From Novosphingobium sp. CECT 9465 (GTDB lineage Bacteria; Pseudomonadota; Alphaproteobacteria; Sphingomonadales; Sphingomonadaceae): a DNA stretch of 64,000 bases. The position numbers and the translations under genes are program-made. How positions within the stretch are numbered: the stretch's first letter is position 1; every line of letters starts with the position of its first letter. This document shows positions 44,495-53,680 of this stretch, piece after piece. Where the stretch lies: assembly GCF_920987055.1 (NCBI RefSeq), contig NZ_CAKLBX010000001.1:186001-250000 (forward strand). Direction: 5' to 3'. The notes beneath the pieces are model-generated. The model was not told the DNA's origin. It saw only the letters and a program-made list of their open reading frames with translations, and searched no databases.

Positions 44495-45109
44495 ATGAAA
44501 ACGAAATTCCAGATGGCCGCCGCAGTTGCGGTCATGGCAACCGCCTCGATGGCGCTTTATGCCGCATCGCCCGCCGTTGCACAGAAGATGGATGCCGATG
44601 GCGACAAGACCATTACCTGGGCAGAAGCCAAAACCAAGTCCGATGCGATGTGGGTAAAGCTGGATGTCAACAAGGACGGTAGGCTCGACAAGGCTGATCG
44701 CGCCGCCAAGATGGGTGAACGCTTCACCGCCATCGATACCGACAAGAACGGATCGATCAGCCGCGACGAATTCATCGCGCATCACAGCCAGATGAAGGAT
44801 GGCAAGCCCGGCGATGGAATGCGCGATCATCGTGGCAAGAATGGGCATCGAGGCATGATGGGTGGCGGCATGCACATGGCGGCCATGGCCGATACCAACA
44901 AGGATGGTGCAGTCAGCCGGGCAGAGTTCGATGCCGCCGCCAAGGCCCACTTCGACAAGGCCGATGCGAACAAGGACGGCAAGGTCTCGCCTGAAGAACG
45001 CCGTACCGCAATGAAGGGCATGATGGGCAAGATGCGTGGTCCCGGTGGGCATCATGGTAGTATGGGCGCAATGGGTGATGGACCTCCACCCCCTCCTGCG
45101 GCTAACTGA
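44495..45109 (+). CDS. Exported EF-hand calcium-binding protein
   Basis: A 204-aa protein with a signal peptide (AAAVAVMATASMALYAASPAVAQ) and five EF-hand-like loops: DADGDKTITWAE, DVNKDGRLDKAD, DTDKNGSISRDE, DTNKDGAVSRAE and DANKDGKVSPEE. A His/Met/Gly-rich segment lies between loops 3 and 4, which might also bind transition metals. It is probably a periplasmic Ca2+ sensor or buffer. A response regulator gene starts 5 bp later, so the three genes form one operon. Confidence 0.88.
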   Translation: MKTKFQMAAAVAVMATASMALYAASPAVAQKMDADGDKTITWAEAKTKSDAMWVKLDVNKDGRLDKADRAAKMGERFTAIDTDKNGSISRDEFIAHHSQMKDGKPGDGMRDHRGKNGHRGMMGGGMHMAAMADTNKDGAVSRAEFDAAAKAHFDKADANKDGKVSPEERRTAMKGMMGKMRGPGGHHGSMGAMGDGPPPPPAAN

Positions 45110-45114
45110 ATGCC

Positions 45115-45852
45115 ATGAACGATACGCCGATCCGCGTCCTCCTCGTCGATGACGAACCGGCCCTGCGCGAACCCCTGGCGGACTATCTTGTCCGTCAGGG
45201 GTTTGTCGTAACACAGGCCGGTACAGCCGCCGAAGCGCGCAGCCGCCTTAACGAAACCGGCTGCGATATCGTTCTGCTCGATATCATGATGCCGGGCGAG
45301 GATGGCCTCTCGCTATGCCGCCATCTGGTCGAGGCCAAGCGGTTGCCGGTCATTTTCATCACGGCAAAGGGTGAATCGACCGACCGTATCGTCGGGCTGG
45401 AAATCGGCGCGGACGATTACGTGGTCAAGCCATTCGATCCGCGCGAACTGGTGGCGCGGATCCGCTCGGTCCTGCGGCGCGCCAGCAAGCAGTCGAGCGA
45501 GATCGACGAGGCGATGATCTATGATTTCGAAGGCTGGAGGCTCGATCCGCTGAAGCGTCGGCTGATTGATCGGGAAGGCGCGGTCGTGGCGATTTCTTCG
45601 GCGGAATTTCGCCTGCTGATGGCGTTTCTCGATCATCCGCGCCAGGTTCTGGATCGCGATCGGCTGCTTGATATGGTGCAGGGCCGCGAAGCGCACTTGT
45701 TCGACCGTGCGATCGACAACCAGATTTCGCGGCTGCGCCGCAAGATCGAGGTCGACAGCCGCAACCCGCAACTGATCCAGACGGTTTGGGGCGGAGGATA
45801 CATGCTCGCGGCCGAAGTGCGCAAGCGCGCAGCAACTTCGGCCGAGGTGTAA
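45115..45852 (+). CDS. OmpR-family response regulator
   Basis: A 245-aa regulator. Acidic pocket VDDEP, phospho-Asp in CDIVLLDIMMPGEDG (about residue 56), Lys in YVVKPFDPREL and a winged-helix C-terminus (DRAIDNQISRLRRKIEVD, WGGGYML). It lies between the EF-hand gene and a histidine kinase gene. The likely targets include its own promoter, where 10-bp repeats are seen. Confidence 0.93.
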   Translation: MNDTPIRVLLVDDEPALREPLADYLVRQGFVVTQAGTAAEARSRLNETGCDIVLLDIMMPGEDGLSLCRHLVEAKRLPVIFITAKGESTDRIVGLEIGADDYVVKPFDPRELVARIRSVLRRASKQSSEIDEAMIYDFEGWRLDPLKRRLIDREGAVVAISSAEFRLLMAFLDHPRQVLDRDRLLDMVQGREAHLFDRAIDNQISRLRRKIEVDSRNPQLIQTVWGGGYMLAAEVRKRAATSAEV

Positions 45853-45856
45853 CGCA

Positions 45857-47263
45857 TTGGCATCCAACCGTTCACGCTGGTACTTGTGGCCGCGCAGCCT
45901 GCAAGGACAAGTCCTTGCCGCCATCGCGCTGGCACTGCTTGTCGCGCAGACGATTTCGGCCGTGCTGATCTGGCGCGAACAAAGCCACCGTCGCGAATCC
46001 GGCATGGTGAGTTCGGCCGCTTTTCGCCTGCTTGGCCCATCGCCCGAACAGCGCAGGCGCCAACGCCGGGATGATGAGGATCGCGCTCCACCACCCTTCC
46101 GCGTCATGTATTCAGACCAGTCACCACGCCTTCCCGGCGAAGTGCGGTTGGCGCGGGTCGAGCACGAACTGGCCGAAATCCTCAGCGCGCAAGGTTTCGA
46201 TGCTGCCGAAGTCGTCGTATTCGAGCGCGATCCCCGTCAGGATGTGGTCAGCATGCGTTTCATGCAGCGCCATCGCCGTGAACTGGCGGCGTTTTCCCGC
46301 CAGCCTACGCCTCGTCTGATCATCGCGTCGGTTCGCCAGAGTTCGGGCCGGTGGGCCTATACGCGCGTATTCAGCGAGGGCGGCGAAATGATGGTGCTGG
46401 CCCCGCTGGTCGGGCAGACTATCGTCCTTTATCTTGTCCTCGTCGGCGCGATGGCGCTGATTCTGCGCCGTATGACACGCCCGCTCAAAGCCCTGACGCG
46501 CCGGGTGGAGGATTTTGCCGGAAATCGGACGTTGGAAGGCCAGCTCGATCCCGATGGCCCGGACGATATCCAAGGCCTGATCGCAGCTCATAATGCCATG
46601 GAAGCGCGCATTGCAGCGATGCTCGATGAAAAGGACGTCATGCTGGGCGCGATCGGCCACGATCTCAAAACGCCGCTGGCCGCCTTGCGCGTAAGGATCG
46701 AAGCCGTGGACGATGATGTCGAGCGCGGCCGCATGGCGGCCACTATCGAGGACATCAATCGCTCGCTCGACGATATTCTTTCATTGGCCCGTGTCGGGCG
46801 ACCGTCGGACCCTGTCGAGCCGAACGAACTGTCGGCGCTGGTGGCGGACGTGATCGGCGAATTCGAGGACATGGGCGAAGCGGTGGAACTGGGCGATACC
46901 GATCGCATCGTCGTGCCGATCCGCGCCACCTGGCTGCGCCGCGCATTGCGCAACCTTGTCTCCAACGCGTTGCGCTATGGCCATCGCGCGCGGATCACGC
47001 TGGCCCGCGAAGGCCGTATGGCCGTGTTGCGCGTCGATGATGAAGGCCCTGGCATTCCCGAAGGCGACATTGCCCGGATGATGGAACCTTTCACCCGGCT
47101 TGAAGCGTCGCGCAACAGCGGCACCGGCGGCACCGGCCTCGGCCTCACGCTTGCCCGCGCCATCGCTGACCAGCACGGGGGCACCCTGACGCTTGCCAAC
47201 CGTCGTGGCCCCACCGGCGAGATTGTCGGACTGACTGCAACCATCAGACTGCCCGTGAGTTGA
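45857..47263 (+). CDS. Membrane sensor histidine kinase
   Basis: A 468-aa kinase with two transmembrane helices (about 18-40 and 190-210) flanking a periplasmic domain rich in Arg, HAMP, HisKA with AIGHDLKTPLAALRVR, and HATPase motifs NLVSNALRYG, DDEGPGIPEG and GTGGTGLGLTLA. TTG 45857 is taken as the start, with GAGG 9 nt upstream at the end of the regulator gene. The signal is unknown; the linked EF-hand protein suggests calcium or envelope cues. Confidence 0.9.
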   Translation: MASNRSRWYLWPRSLQGQVLAAIALALLVAQTISAVLIWREQSHRRESGMVSSAAFRLLGPSPEQRRRQRRDDEDRAPPPFRVMYSDQSPRLPGEVRLARVEHELAEILSAQGFDAAEVVVFERDPRQDVVSMRFMQRHRRELAAFSRQPTPRLIIASVRQSSGRWAYTRVFSEGGEMMVLAPLVGQTIVLYLVLVGAMALILRRMTRPLKALTRRVEDFAGNRTLEGQLDPDGPDDIQGLIAAHNAMEARIAAMLDEKDVMLGAIGHDLKTPLAALRVRIEAVDDDVERGRMAATIEDINRSLDDILSLARVGRPSDPVEPNELSALVADVIGEFEDMGEAVELGDTDRIVVPIRATWLRRALRNLVSNALRYGHRARITLAREGRMAVLRVDDEGPGIPEGDIARMMEPFTRLEASRNSGTGGTGLGLTLARAIADQHGGTLTLANRRGPTGEIVGLTATIRLPVS

Positions 47264-47427
47264 TCGAGAGATCATCGGGCACAGATCATCGGCCAAAGAT
47301 CATCAGGCAGGGCATAGTCAACCGACTTTGGTCGGGCTGCACATGTCGTTCGTCGAAAGGACTCGCGAAGGGTCAGACCGGTTGCTAGTGCAACCAATCT
47401 TCATTGCGCCGGGGAGTTCGTTTTCGC

Positions 47428-50094
47428 ATGCGTACCATTTCACTTGTTTCAGCCCTTGCGCTGTCCGTTGCCAGCCTTGCCGTACCTGCCGTGGCCCAGC
47501 AGGCTCCCGCAAATCCTTCCGCAGCCGCAGGCGTACACACCGATCTGCCGCGCGTCGCCCACCCTTCGCACTATACCATCGCGATCACGCCGGATGCTTC
47601 CAACCTGACGTTTGCAGGCACCGCGTCAGTCGATCTGGAAGTGACCGAGGCGACCCCGTTCCTGACGCTGCATGCGCTCGATCTCAAGATTTCCTCGGCC
47701 ACGCTGACCCCTGCCGGCGGCACGGCCATTCCTGTGACGGTGGCGATGGACGCGGCCAGCCAGACCGCGAAGTTCACTGCCGCCCAGCCGCTTGCACCCG
47801 GCAAGTACCGGCTCGATACGGTCTACACCGGCATCATCAACACGCAGGCCAATGGTCTTTTTGCGCTCGATTACCCTGACAAGATTACCGGCAAGGACGT
47901 GCGCGGCCTGTTCACCCAGTTCGAGGCGCCGGATGCGCGGCGCTTCGCCCCGATGTTCGATGAACCGATCTACAAGGCCACTTTCGATCTTTCAGCCGTG
48001 GTTCCCGCTACGCAACTGGCGATCAGCAACATGCCTGTCGCGCGCGAAGAACCTCTCGACAAGGGCCTGAAGCGCGTCACTTTCGGCACCAGCCCGAAGA
48101 TGTCGTCATACCTGCTGTTCTTCGGCCTCGGCGATTGGGAACGCATGGCCAAGGAAGCCGCGCCGGGTGTGCAGGCGGGCATCGTCGCACCAAAGGGCAG
48201 CGGTGAACAGTCGCGCTTCGCGCTTGATGAACTTGCCCCGCTGATCCCGTACTACGCTGATTATTTCGGCCAGCCCTATCCATTGCCAAAGCTGGACAAC
48301 GTCGCCGCTCCCGGTCAGTCGCAGTTCTTTTCGGCGATGGAAAACTGGGGCGCGATTCTCACCTTCGAACGCATCCTGCTGAATGATCCGGCGATCACCA
48401 GCGCGGCCGCCCGCCAGAACATCGTCACCACTCAGGCCCACGAAGTGGCGCACCAGTGGTTCGGAAATCTCGTCACCATGGCATGGTGGGAAGATCTCTG
48501 GCTGAACGAAGGTTTCGCCAGCTGGATGGAGACAAAGGCGACCGCGCATTTCCATCCTGACTGGTTCCCGCTGCTTGGCCGTGTCGAAGGGCGCGAAATC
48601 GCGATGGGTCTCGATGGCTTCAAGACCACGCACCCCATCGTGCAGGAAATCAGGACCGTCGACGAAACCAATCAGGCTTTCGATGCGATCACGTATCAGA
48701 AGGGCGAAGCGGTCATTTCGATGCTCGAAGCCTTTGCGGGCGAAACCGTCTGGCGCGATGGCCTGCGCAGCTACATGCGCGATCACAAGTTCGGGAACAC
48801 CCGTTCGAAGGACTTGTGGCAGGCAGTGGAAAAGGCCGGTGCGCCGGGGCTGACATCCATTGCGATGGATTTCACCACCAAGCCCGGTATCCCGCTGGTC
48901 AAGGTCACCGGCCTTACGTGCAAGAAGGGCGTCTCGACCGTCACGCTCGAACAGAGCGAATTCAGCATCGACCGCAAGGATGATGTCGCTGCAAAGCCGA
49001 CGATGTGGAAAGTGCCGCTGCTGGTTTCGGCAGGGGGCGATGCCACCCGCGCGATTCTCGAAGGCGGCAAGGGCACGGTTTCGGTCAAGGGCTGTGGGCC
49101 GGTCGTGATAAACGCGGGGCAACTGGGCTATTACCGCTCGCTCTATACGCCCAAGATGCTCGCTTCGCTGAAGACCGCGCTGCCCACCCTTGCCCCGGTC
49201 GACCAGATGGGTCTGATCCAGGACAATCTCGCGCTCTCGACCAGCGGCTATCAGGCTTATGCGCCTGCGTTCGATCTGCTGGCAGCGGTGCCGGGCAACG
49301 GCAATCCGGTCGTCGCCAACAGCGCCTTTGGCCGCTATGTCGGCGCATGGCGCACGCTTGAGGCCGATCCGGCAGTGCAAAAGGCGCTCGCAGCCAAGGT
49401 TTCGGCCAATTACAAGCCGCGCCTGATGGCGTTGGGCTTCGAACCCAAGGCCGATGAAAGCCTGCCTGATGCCGATCTGCGCTCGTCGCTGATCGGCGGG
49501 TTCGGCACGATGGGCGATCCCGATGTCGTGGCCGAAGCGCGCCGCCGCTTTGCCGCGCTGGCAAGCAACCCCAAGGCGATGGACGGTCCGCTCAAGACGA
49601 CCTGGCTCAACATCGTTGCCCGCAATGCCACGAAGGCGGATTGGGACGCGCTTCAGAAGATGGCGGCAGCCTCCAACAGCGCGGTGGAGCGCCAGTTCCT
49701 CTACACGCTGCTGGGCCGTGCCGCCGATCCGGCGCTGGCCACGGCAGCGCGTGAACTGGCGTTGACCGATGTTCCGGGCAAGACCACCAGCGCCGCGATC
49801 ATCGTCGCCTCGGCGGGTCTCCACGCTGATGCCACTTATGACTTCGCCCTGGCCAATCGCGCCCGGATCGAAGCGCTGGTCGATGCGCAAAGCCGCGTCA
49901 CCTTCATCGCCAGCCTTGCCAATTCATCGAACGATCCGGCGATGATCGCCAAGCTGGAGACGTTCCGGGCCAGCGTCCCTGCCGAAGCCGCGCGCCCGGT
50001 GGATCGCGTGATCGGTGGCCTGACCGAAAAGGCCAAGGCACGGCCCCTGTTCGTGAGCGGCCTCACCCAGTGGCTGGGCACGAAGAAGAACTAG
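47428..50094 (+). CDS. Exported M1 family aminopeptidase
   Basis: An 888-aa zinc metallopeptidase with a signal peptide (LVSALALSVASLAVPAVAQ). The exopeptidase motif is SAMENWGAI (about 303) and the zinc site HEVAHQWFGNLVTMAWWEDLWLNEGFA (His at about 338 and 342, Glu about 18 residues on). The ERAP1-like C-terminal domain is present. It is probably periplasmic and trims peptides. ATG 47428 has GGGGAG about 11 nt upstream. Confidence 0.94.
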   Translation: MRTISLVSALALSVASLAVPAVAQQAPANPSAAAGVHTDLPRVAHPSHYTIAITPDASNLTFAGTASVDLEVTEATPFLTLHALDLKISSATLTPAGGTAIPVTVAMDAASQTAKFTAAQPLAPGKYRLDTVYTGIINTQANGLFALDYPDKITGKDVRGLFTQFEAPDARRFAPMFDEPIYKATFDLSAVVPATQLAISNMPVAREEPLDKGLKRVTFGTSPKMSSYLLFFGLGDWERMAKEAAPGVQAGIVAPKGSGEQSRFALDELAPLIPYYADYFGQPYPLPKLDNVAAPGQSQFFSAMENWGAILTFERILLNDPAITSAAARQNIVTTQAHEVAHQWFGNLVTMAWWEDLWLNEGFASWMETKATAHFHPDWFPLLGRVEGREIAMGLDGFKTTHPIVQEIRTVDETNQAFDAITYQKGEAVISMLEAFAGETVWRDGLRSYMRDHKFGNTRSKDLWQAVEKAGAPGLTSIAMDFTTKPGIPLVKVTGLTCKKGVSTVTLEQSEFSIDRKDDVAAKPTMWKVPLLVSAGGDATRAILEGGKGTVSVKGCGPVVINAGQLGYYRSLYTPKMLASLKTALPTLAPVDQMGLIQDNLALSTSGYQAYAPAFDLLAAVPGNGNPVVANSAFGRYVGAWRTLEADPAVQKALAAKVSANYKPRLMALGFEPKADESLPDADLRSSLIGGFGTMGDPDVVAEARRRFAALASNPKAMDGPLKTTWLNIVARNATKADWDALQKMAAASNSAVERQFLYTLLGRAADPALATAARELALTDVPGKTTSAAIIVASAGLHADATYDFALANRARIEALVDAQSRVTFIASLANSSNDPAMIAKLETFRASVPAEAARPVDRVIGGLTEKAKARPLFVSGLTQWLGTKKN

Positions 50095-50106
50095 GCCCTG
50101 TTGTCG

Positions 50107-50129
50107 CCCCCTCCTCTGCGGGGAGGGGG
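50107..50129. terminator. Hairpin between the M1 peptidase and sterol-desaturase genes
   Basis: An 8-bp perfect GC stem (CCCCCTCC with GGAGGGGG) with a 7-nt loop, 13 bp after the peptidase stop and between convergent genes. No T-run is present. Confidence 0.5.
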
Positions 50130-50162
50130 GACTTCCATGCCGCACACGTCGCCGCATGGGCT

Positions 50163-50972
50163 TCACGGTGGGCCGAAAAGTATCCGGCCGACATTGCGCC
50201 CGCGGCTGGCCAGCAGATCACGCGCCATGAACAGCCATTCGCGGACAACGATCTTCAGCGGGTTTGAGGTCGCTTCGCGATGCGCAAGTCCATAGCGGAC
50301 AACTTCGTCTTGCCGTTCGACAGCCAGTGTGCCGAACATGCGATCGAACACGATCAGAACCCCGCCATAGTTACGATCAATATAGGCGGCATTGCAGGCG
50401 TGATGCAGGCGGTGGTGTGAAGGAGTGTTGAAGATCCATTCGAGCGGTCCCAGACGTCCGATCAGTTCTGTATGAAGAAATGTCTGGAATCGCAGGTTGA
50501 AGACCAGCAGGCCCAGGATCAGCCATGGATCGAAACCGGCCAGGACCAGCGGGGCATAAAACAGCCATCCTGCCGAGATCAGGCTGGTCCAGCCCAGACG
50601 AAACGAAGACAGCAATGTCAGTTGCTCGGCCGAATGGTGCACCGAATGCGAAGCCCAGAACCAGCGCACCTGATGACTGGTGCGGTGGAACCAGTAATAG
50701 GCGAACTCGACGAGCAGGAAGCCGACCGCCCAGGTCCGCCAGTCATCAAGCGGAAAGCGCAGCGGTGCAAGGCTCCAGACCCATGAATAGATCGCGGCGA
50801 TAATGACGCCGTTCAACGCGGCGAAGGGGATGCCGCCCAGGACAAGCGCCAGCGAGGTTAGCGCCGTGCGGCGATCATAACCGCGACCCAAGCGTAGCCG
50901 AAACAGCACTTCGGTTGTTACCATCGCCGCGACGAAGGCCAGCCAAAGCGGCGATTTCCCCATCATTTCCAC
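50163..50972 (-). CDS. Sterol desaturase / fatty acid hydroxylase superfamily protein
   Basis: A 269-aa membrane di-iron enzyme. The histidine clusters are HRTSH (about 93-97), HSVHH (about 109-113) and HRLHH (about 187-191), between hydrophobic helices. Members hydroxylate or desaturate lipids, including carotenoids, hopanoids and sphingoid bases; substrate is not determinable here. GTG 50972 has AGGGAAGG 5 nt upstream; ATG 50966 is an alternative. It follows the EF-hand gene by 1 bp, so the two are co-transcribed. Confidence 0.85.
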   Translation of the reverse strand: MEMMGKSPLWLAFVAAMVTTEVLFRLRLGRGYDRRTALTSLALVLGGIPFAALNGVIIAAIYSWVWSLAPLRFPLDDWRTWAVGFLLVEFAYYWFHRTSHQVRWFWASHSVHHSAEQLTLLSSFRLGWTSLISAGWLFYAPLVLAGFDPWLILGLLVFNLRFQTFLHTELIGRLGPLEWIFNTPSHHRLHHACNAAYIDRNYGGVLIVFDRMFGTLAVERQDEVVRYGLAHREATSNPLKIVVREWLFMARDLLASRGRNVGRILFGPP

Positions 50973-50973
50973 G

Positions 50974-51387
50974 TCAGCCTTCCCTGTTCAGGGCCGTGCG
51001 CAGCGCATCGAGTTCAGCCCTGTCGACCACACCATCGCGATTGACGTCTGCGCGATCGAATAGTGGCGCAGGCGAAACGGCGAATTCGGCCTTGGTGACC
51101 TTTTGGTCCTGATTGGAATCGGCCGCCTTGATCATGGCAGTGAGCCGCTGGCCGATTTCCTGGCGGAACTGGGCGATACGTTTGACATCAGCATGGGAAA
51201 TGGCCCCGTCGCCATTGCGATCGAAACGGTCAAATTGCTGCATTCGCGCCGCCCTGAACTCTGCGAGCGTGATGAGACCGTCACGATTCGCGTCTGCGCG
51301 TTCGAACACCTCCATCTGGTTGGGTTGGGCAAAGGCCATTGTGGGCGTGGCCATCATGGCAGAAGCAAGCAAAAGCCGGAATGTCAT
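50974..51387 (-). CDS. Exported EF-hand protein, four loops
   Basis: A 137-aa protein with a signal peptide (LLLASAMMATPTMAFAQ) and four EF-hand loops: DANRDGLITLAE, DRNGDGAISHAD, DSNQDQKVTKAE and DVNRDGVVDRAE. ATG 51387 follows AAAGGAC. It is the first recognisable gene of a leftward unit with the sterol-desaturase-family gene, and its upstream region carries the GTNAC repeat at 51683. It is probably a periplasmic calcium binder. Confidence 0.85.
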   Translation of the reverse strand: MTFRLLLASAMMATPTMAFAQPNQMEVFERADANRDGLITLAEFRAARMQQFDRFDRNGDGAISHADVKRIAQFRQEIGQRLTAMIKAADSNQDQKVTKAEFAVSPAPLFDRADVNRDGVVDRAELDALRTALNREG

Positions 51388-51507
51388 GTCATGTCCTTTC
51401 AAAGGAGGCCGCGCGCACGAGGGGCGTCCGTTATCGTGCGGCGCGGCCTCCACGCGGCCCAGGGTGGGGGGCAGCCGCGTATGAAGCTGGTGATCGGGGG
51501 GTGTCGT

Positions 51508-51591
51508 TCAGGGGGCAGGGGCTGCGCTGACGGTGGCCATCGCCTTGGTCAGTGCAGCAAGGCAGGCGAAGATCGATAGACCTTGTTTCAT
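51508..51591 (-). CDS. Possible 27-aa peptide upstream of the EF-hand gene
   Basis: A very short ORF (MKQGLSIFACLAALTKAM then Ala/Pro) with a near-ideal AAGGAG box 6 nt before the ATG. The hydrophobic N-terminus looks like a signal or membrane peptide. It could be a leader peptide or a degraded gene start. Support rests on the ribosome-binding site only. Confidence 0.35.
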   Translation of the reverse strand: MKQGLSIFACLAALTKAMATVSAAPAP

Positions 51592-51682
51592 GAGTTGCTC
51601 CTTCCGCGGTTCGTCGAAGACCGGGGTTTCAAACGGAATGGAGCGTCTGCGTAAGCGGGGTACTGCACTGGACGGACAAAGC

Positions 51683-51697
51683 GTAACAGAGTGTTAC
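51683..51697. promoter_or_regulatory. GTNAC-N5-GTNAC regulator box before the EF-hand/desaturase unit
   Basis: GTAAC at 51683 and GTTAC at 51693, exactly 10 bp apart, 92 bp upstream of the small ORF. It has the same form as the boxes at 54992, 58856 and 60502. GTNAC is self-complementary, so orientation cannot be read from the box. Confidence 0.55.
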
Positions 51698-51770
51698 GCC
51701 GCATCAGGGCCAATGCGGCTGCTGCCGCAACCGGCGCAGGGTCCAGCATCCGTGCCTGTTTGCCTCTCCC

Positions 51771-52514
51771 TTATTGGGGAAAGGGGGGATGGGGACGGGT
51801 CGCCACGGGCACACTCTTTTGGCCGGCTTCCGAAACGATACGCCCATCCTCAAGCCCGATCACTCGATCGAACAGATCGAGCGATCGGGGATCGTGGGTA
51901 ACGACCATCACGCAGGCCTCCCGCTCTATCGCGATACGCCGGAAAAGCTCCATCACCTGCCGTCCGCGCACACTGTCGAGCGCGGCGGTAGGTTCATCTG
52001 CCAGGATCAGCGGGGGATCGTTCGCGAGCGCACGGGCAATCGCCACGCGCTGCTGCTCACCACCAGACAAGCGCGCAGGGCGGTTGCCGATACGGTGACC
52101 GAGGTCGAGCGACTGAAGAAGTTCTACCGCATAGTCATGGGCAGGCTGCGGCGCGACGTCCGCGATTTCCAGCGCGACGGCGACATTCTCGGCCGCTGTC
52201 AGGAAGGGGATGAGGTTGGCTTTCTGGAACACGAAGCCGATATTGTCCCGGCGGAAGGCGCGCAGACCATCGAGATCGGCATCGGGATAGGAAACCTGCT
52301 GGCCGCGGATAGAGACTTCGCCACGAGTGGGTGGCTCAAGGAGACCGCAGATCAGGAGCAGCGTACTCTTCCCGGACCCACTTGGCCCGGTGATGCCAAT
52401 CAGTTCTCCGGCATGGGCATCCAGTGATGCATCGTCCAGCGCGCGGACAATGGTTTCACCGCTCTGGTAATGGCGGGATGCACCACGGACACTGAGCAAG
52501 GGGGCGCTGCTCAC
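51771..52514 (-). CDS. ABC exporter ATPase, LolD/MacB/DevA type
   Basis: A 247-aa ATPase with Walker A GPSGSGKST (about 42-50), signature LSGGEQQRVAIARAL (about 147), Walker B LILADEPTAALD and switch His in VVTHDPRSLDLFD. It belongs to the group that drives FtsX-like mechanotransmission permeases. The GTG start overlaps the permease stop (GTGA), so it is translated with it. It is the last gene of the three-gene exporter operon. Confidence 0.92.
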   Translation of the reverse strand: MSSAPLLSVRGASRHYQSGETIVRALDDASLDAHAGELIGITGPSGSGKSTLLLICGLLEPPTRGEVSIRGQQVSYPDADLDGLRAFRRDNIGFVFQKANLIPFLTAAENVAVALEIADVAPQPAHDYAVELLQSLDLGHRIGNRPARLSGGEQQRVAIARALANDPPLILADEPTAALDSVRGRQVMELFRRIAIEREACVMVVTHDPRSLDLFDRVIGLEDGRIVSEAGQKSVPVATRPHPPFPQ

Positions 52515-53680
52515 GACAGAACTTCCTGCGCGCGAACTTTCAGTGCGCGGGATATGCCGAACCAGCTTGCGATAATGCAGATCACGCAGAGTATGACGAA
52601 CAACATGCCAAGATCGCCCGGCAGCATGACAATGCGACGCGGGAACCACGGAAAGACCGTATTGGCCAGCACCAGCGAAAGCACGAATCCGAACAGGCCG
52701 ATCAGCGCCGCCTGTTGCAGGATCATCGACACGATCCGACCATTGGCCGCGCCAAGCAGCTTCATCAGTGCGATCTGATGCAGCTTCTCCATCGTCATGG
52801 TGTAAAGGATCAGCGAGATGACGATCGCGGTAACCAGCAGAAGCACCGACGTGAACGCGAGAATCTGAACGCGCAACCGCCACAGGCGCTGGTTCAGAAG
52901 CAGGTCGCGCTGTTCTGCCTTGCTGATGACATTGGCATCGCCCCAACGCATCACCGCCGCTTTCACCCGGCTGACATCGGCGCCTGGCTGGAGCGTTACC
53001 AGCACGGCGGCGATCTTGCTGTCCTGCGGGACCGAACTTTCGCCCGCGCTGGCAATCTGCGCTGCGGCGGTGCCGTTCGCCGCGCGCGCAAGCAGAACCT
53101 GCTCGCTTGGCCGGCGGGAGGCTATCGCCAGGGCGTCATTTATGGAAACGAACATCAGCCCGTCACCGGCGGAGTCCACCAGCCCACGGGTCAGCCCAAC
53201 CACCGCGTATTCGTCTTTGGCGAGCCGCACCCTGGCGCCCAGAGGCAAACCGATACTGGCGTCGGCCACGATTTCGAAATGCGCCGCTGCGATATGGCGC
53301 CCTTCGGCCAGAGCAAACCAGTCGCCGCGATCCTTGGGATAATCCAGCCCGGTGATCGTTGCGCGCAAGGGCTGGCCGGCATGGTCGAATTGCTGGCTGA
53401 ACTGCACGAAGCGGCGGACGGCAGCGACGCCCTGCACACCTTCGACGCGGCGGTCCATGGTGCCTGACACCGAGGAGCCTTCCGCGAAAGGACCTACGCG
53501 CTCGCCCTGCACGACCCACAGGTCCGCACCGATGCGGTCGATGACCAGCAGGGCATCGGCGACGATACCGCGATAAAGCCCCAGCGCGCCGATTGCTCCC
53601 ATCAGCAGAAAGCCGATGCCAAGTGCGGTCAGGGCGAAGCGCGCAAGATTGAATCGAATGTCCTTGATGGCCAGATTCAT
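52511..53680 (-). CDS. FtsX-like ABC permease (DevC/MacB type)
   Basis: A 389-aa protein. One N-terminal helix (FALTALGIGFLLMGAIGAL), a large periplasmic domain of about 220 residues, then three C-terminal helices (ILAFTSVLLLVTAIVISLIL, QAALIGLFGFVLSLVLA, LGMLFVILCVICIIASWF). This is the topology of FtsX/MacB permeases. ATG 53680 overlaps the adaptor stop (ATGA). With an ATPase and a HlyD adaptor it resembles DevBCA, which exports glycolipids in cyanobacteria. Confidence 0.9.
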   Translation of the reverse strand: MNLAIKDIRFNLARFALTALGIGFLLMGAIGALGLYRGIVADALLVIDRIGADLWVVQGERVGPFAEGSSVSGTMDRRVEGVQGVAAVRRFVQFSQQFDHAGQPLRATITGLDYPKDRGDWFALAEGRHIAAAHFEIVADASIGLPLGARVRLAKDEYAVVGLTRGLVDSAGDGLMFVSINDALAIASRRPSEQVLLARAANGTAAAQIASAGESSVPQDSKIAAVLVTLQPGADVSRVKAAVMRWGDANVISKAEQRDLLLNQRLWRLRVQILAFTSVLLLVTAIVISLILYTMTMEKLHQIALMKLLGAANGRIVSMILQQAALIGLFGFVLSLVLANTVFPWFPRRIVMLPGDLGMLFVILCVICIIASWFGISRALKVRAQEVLS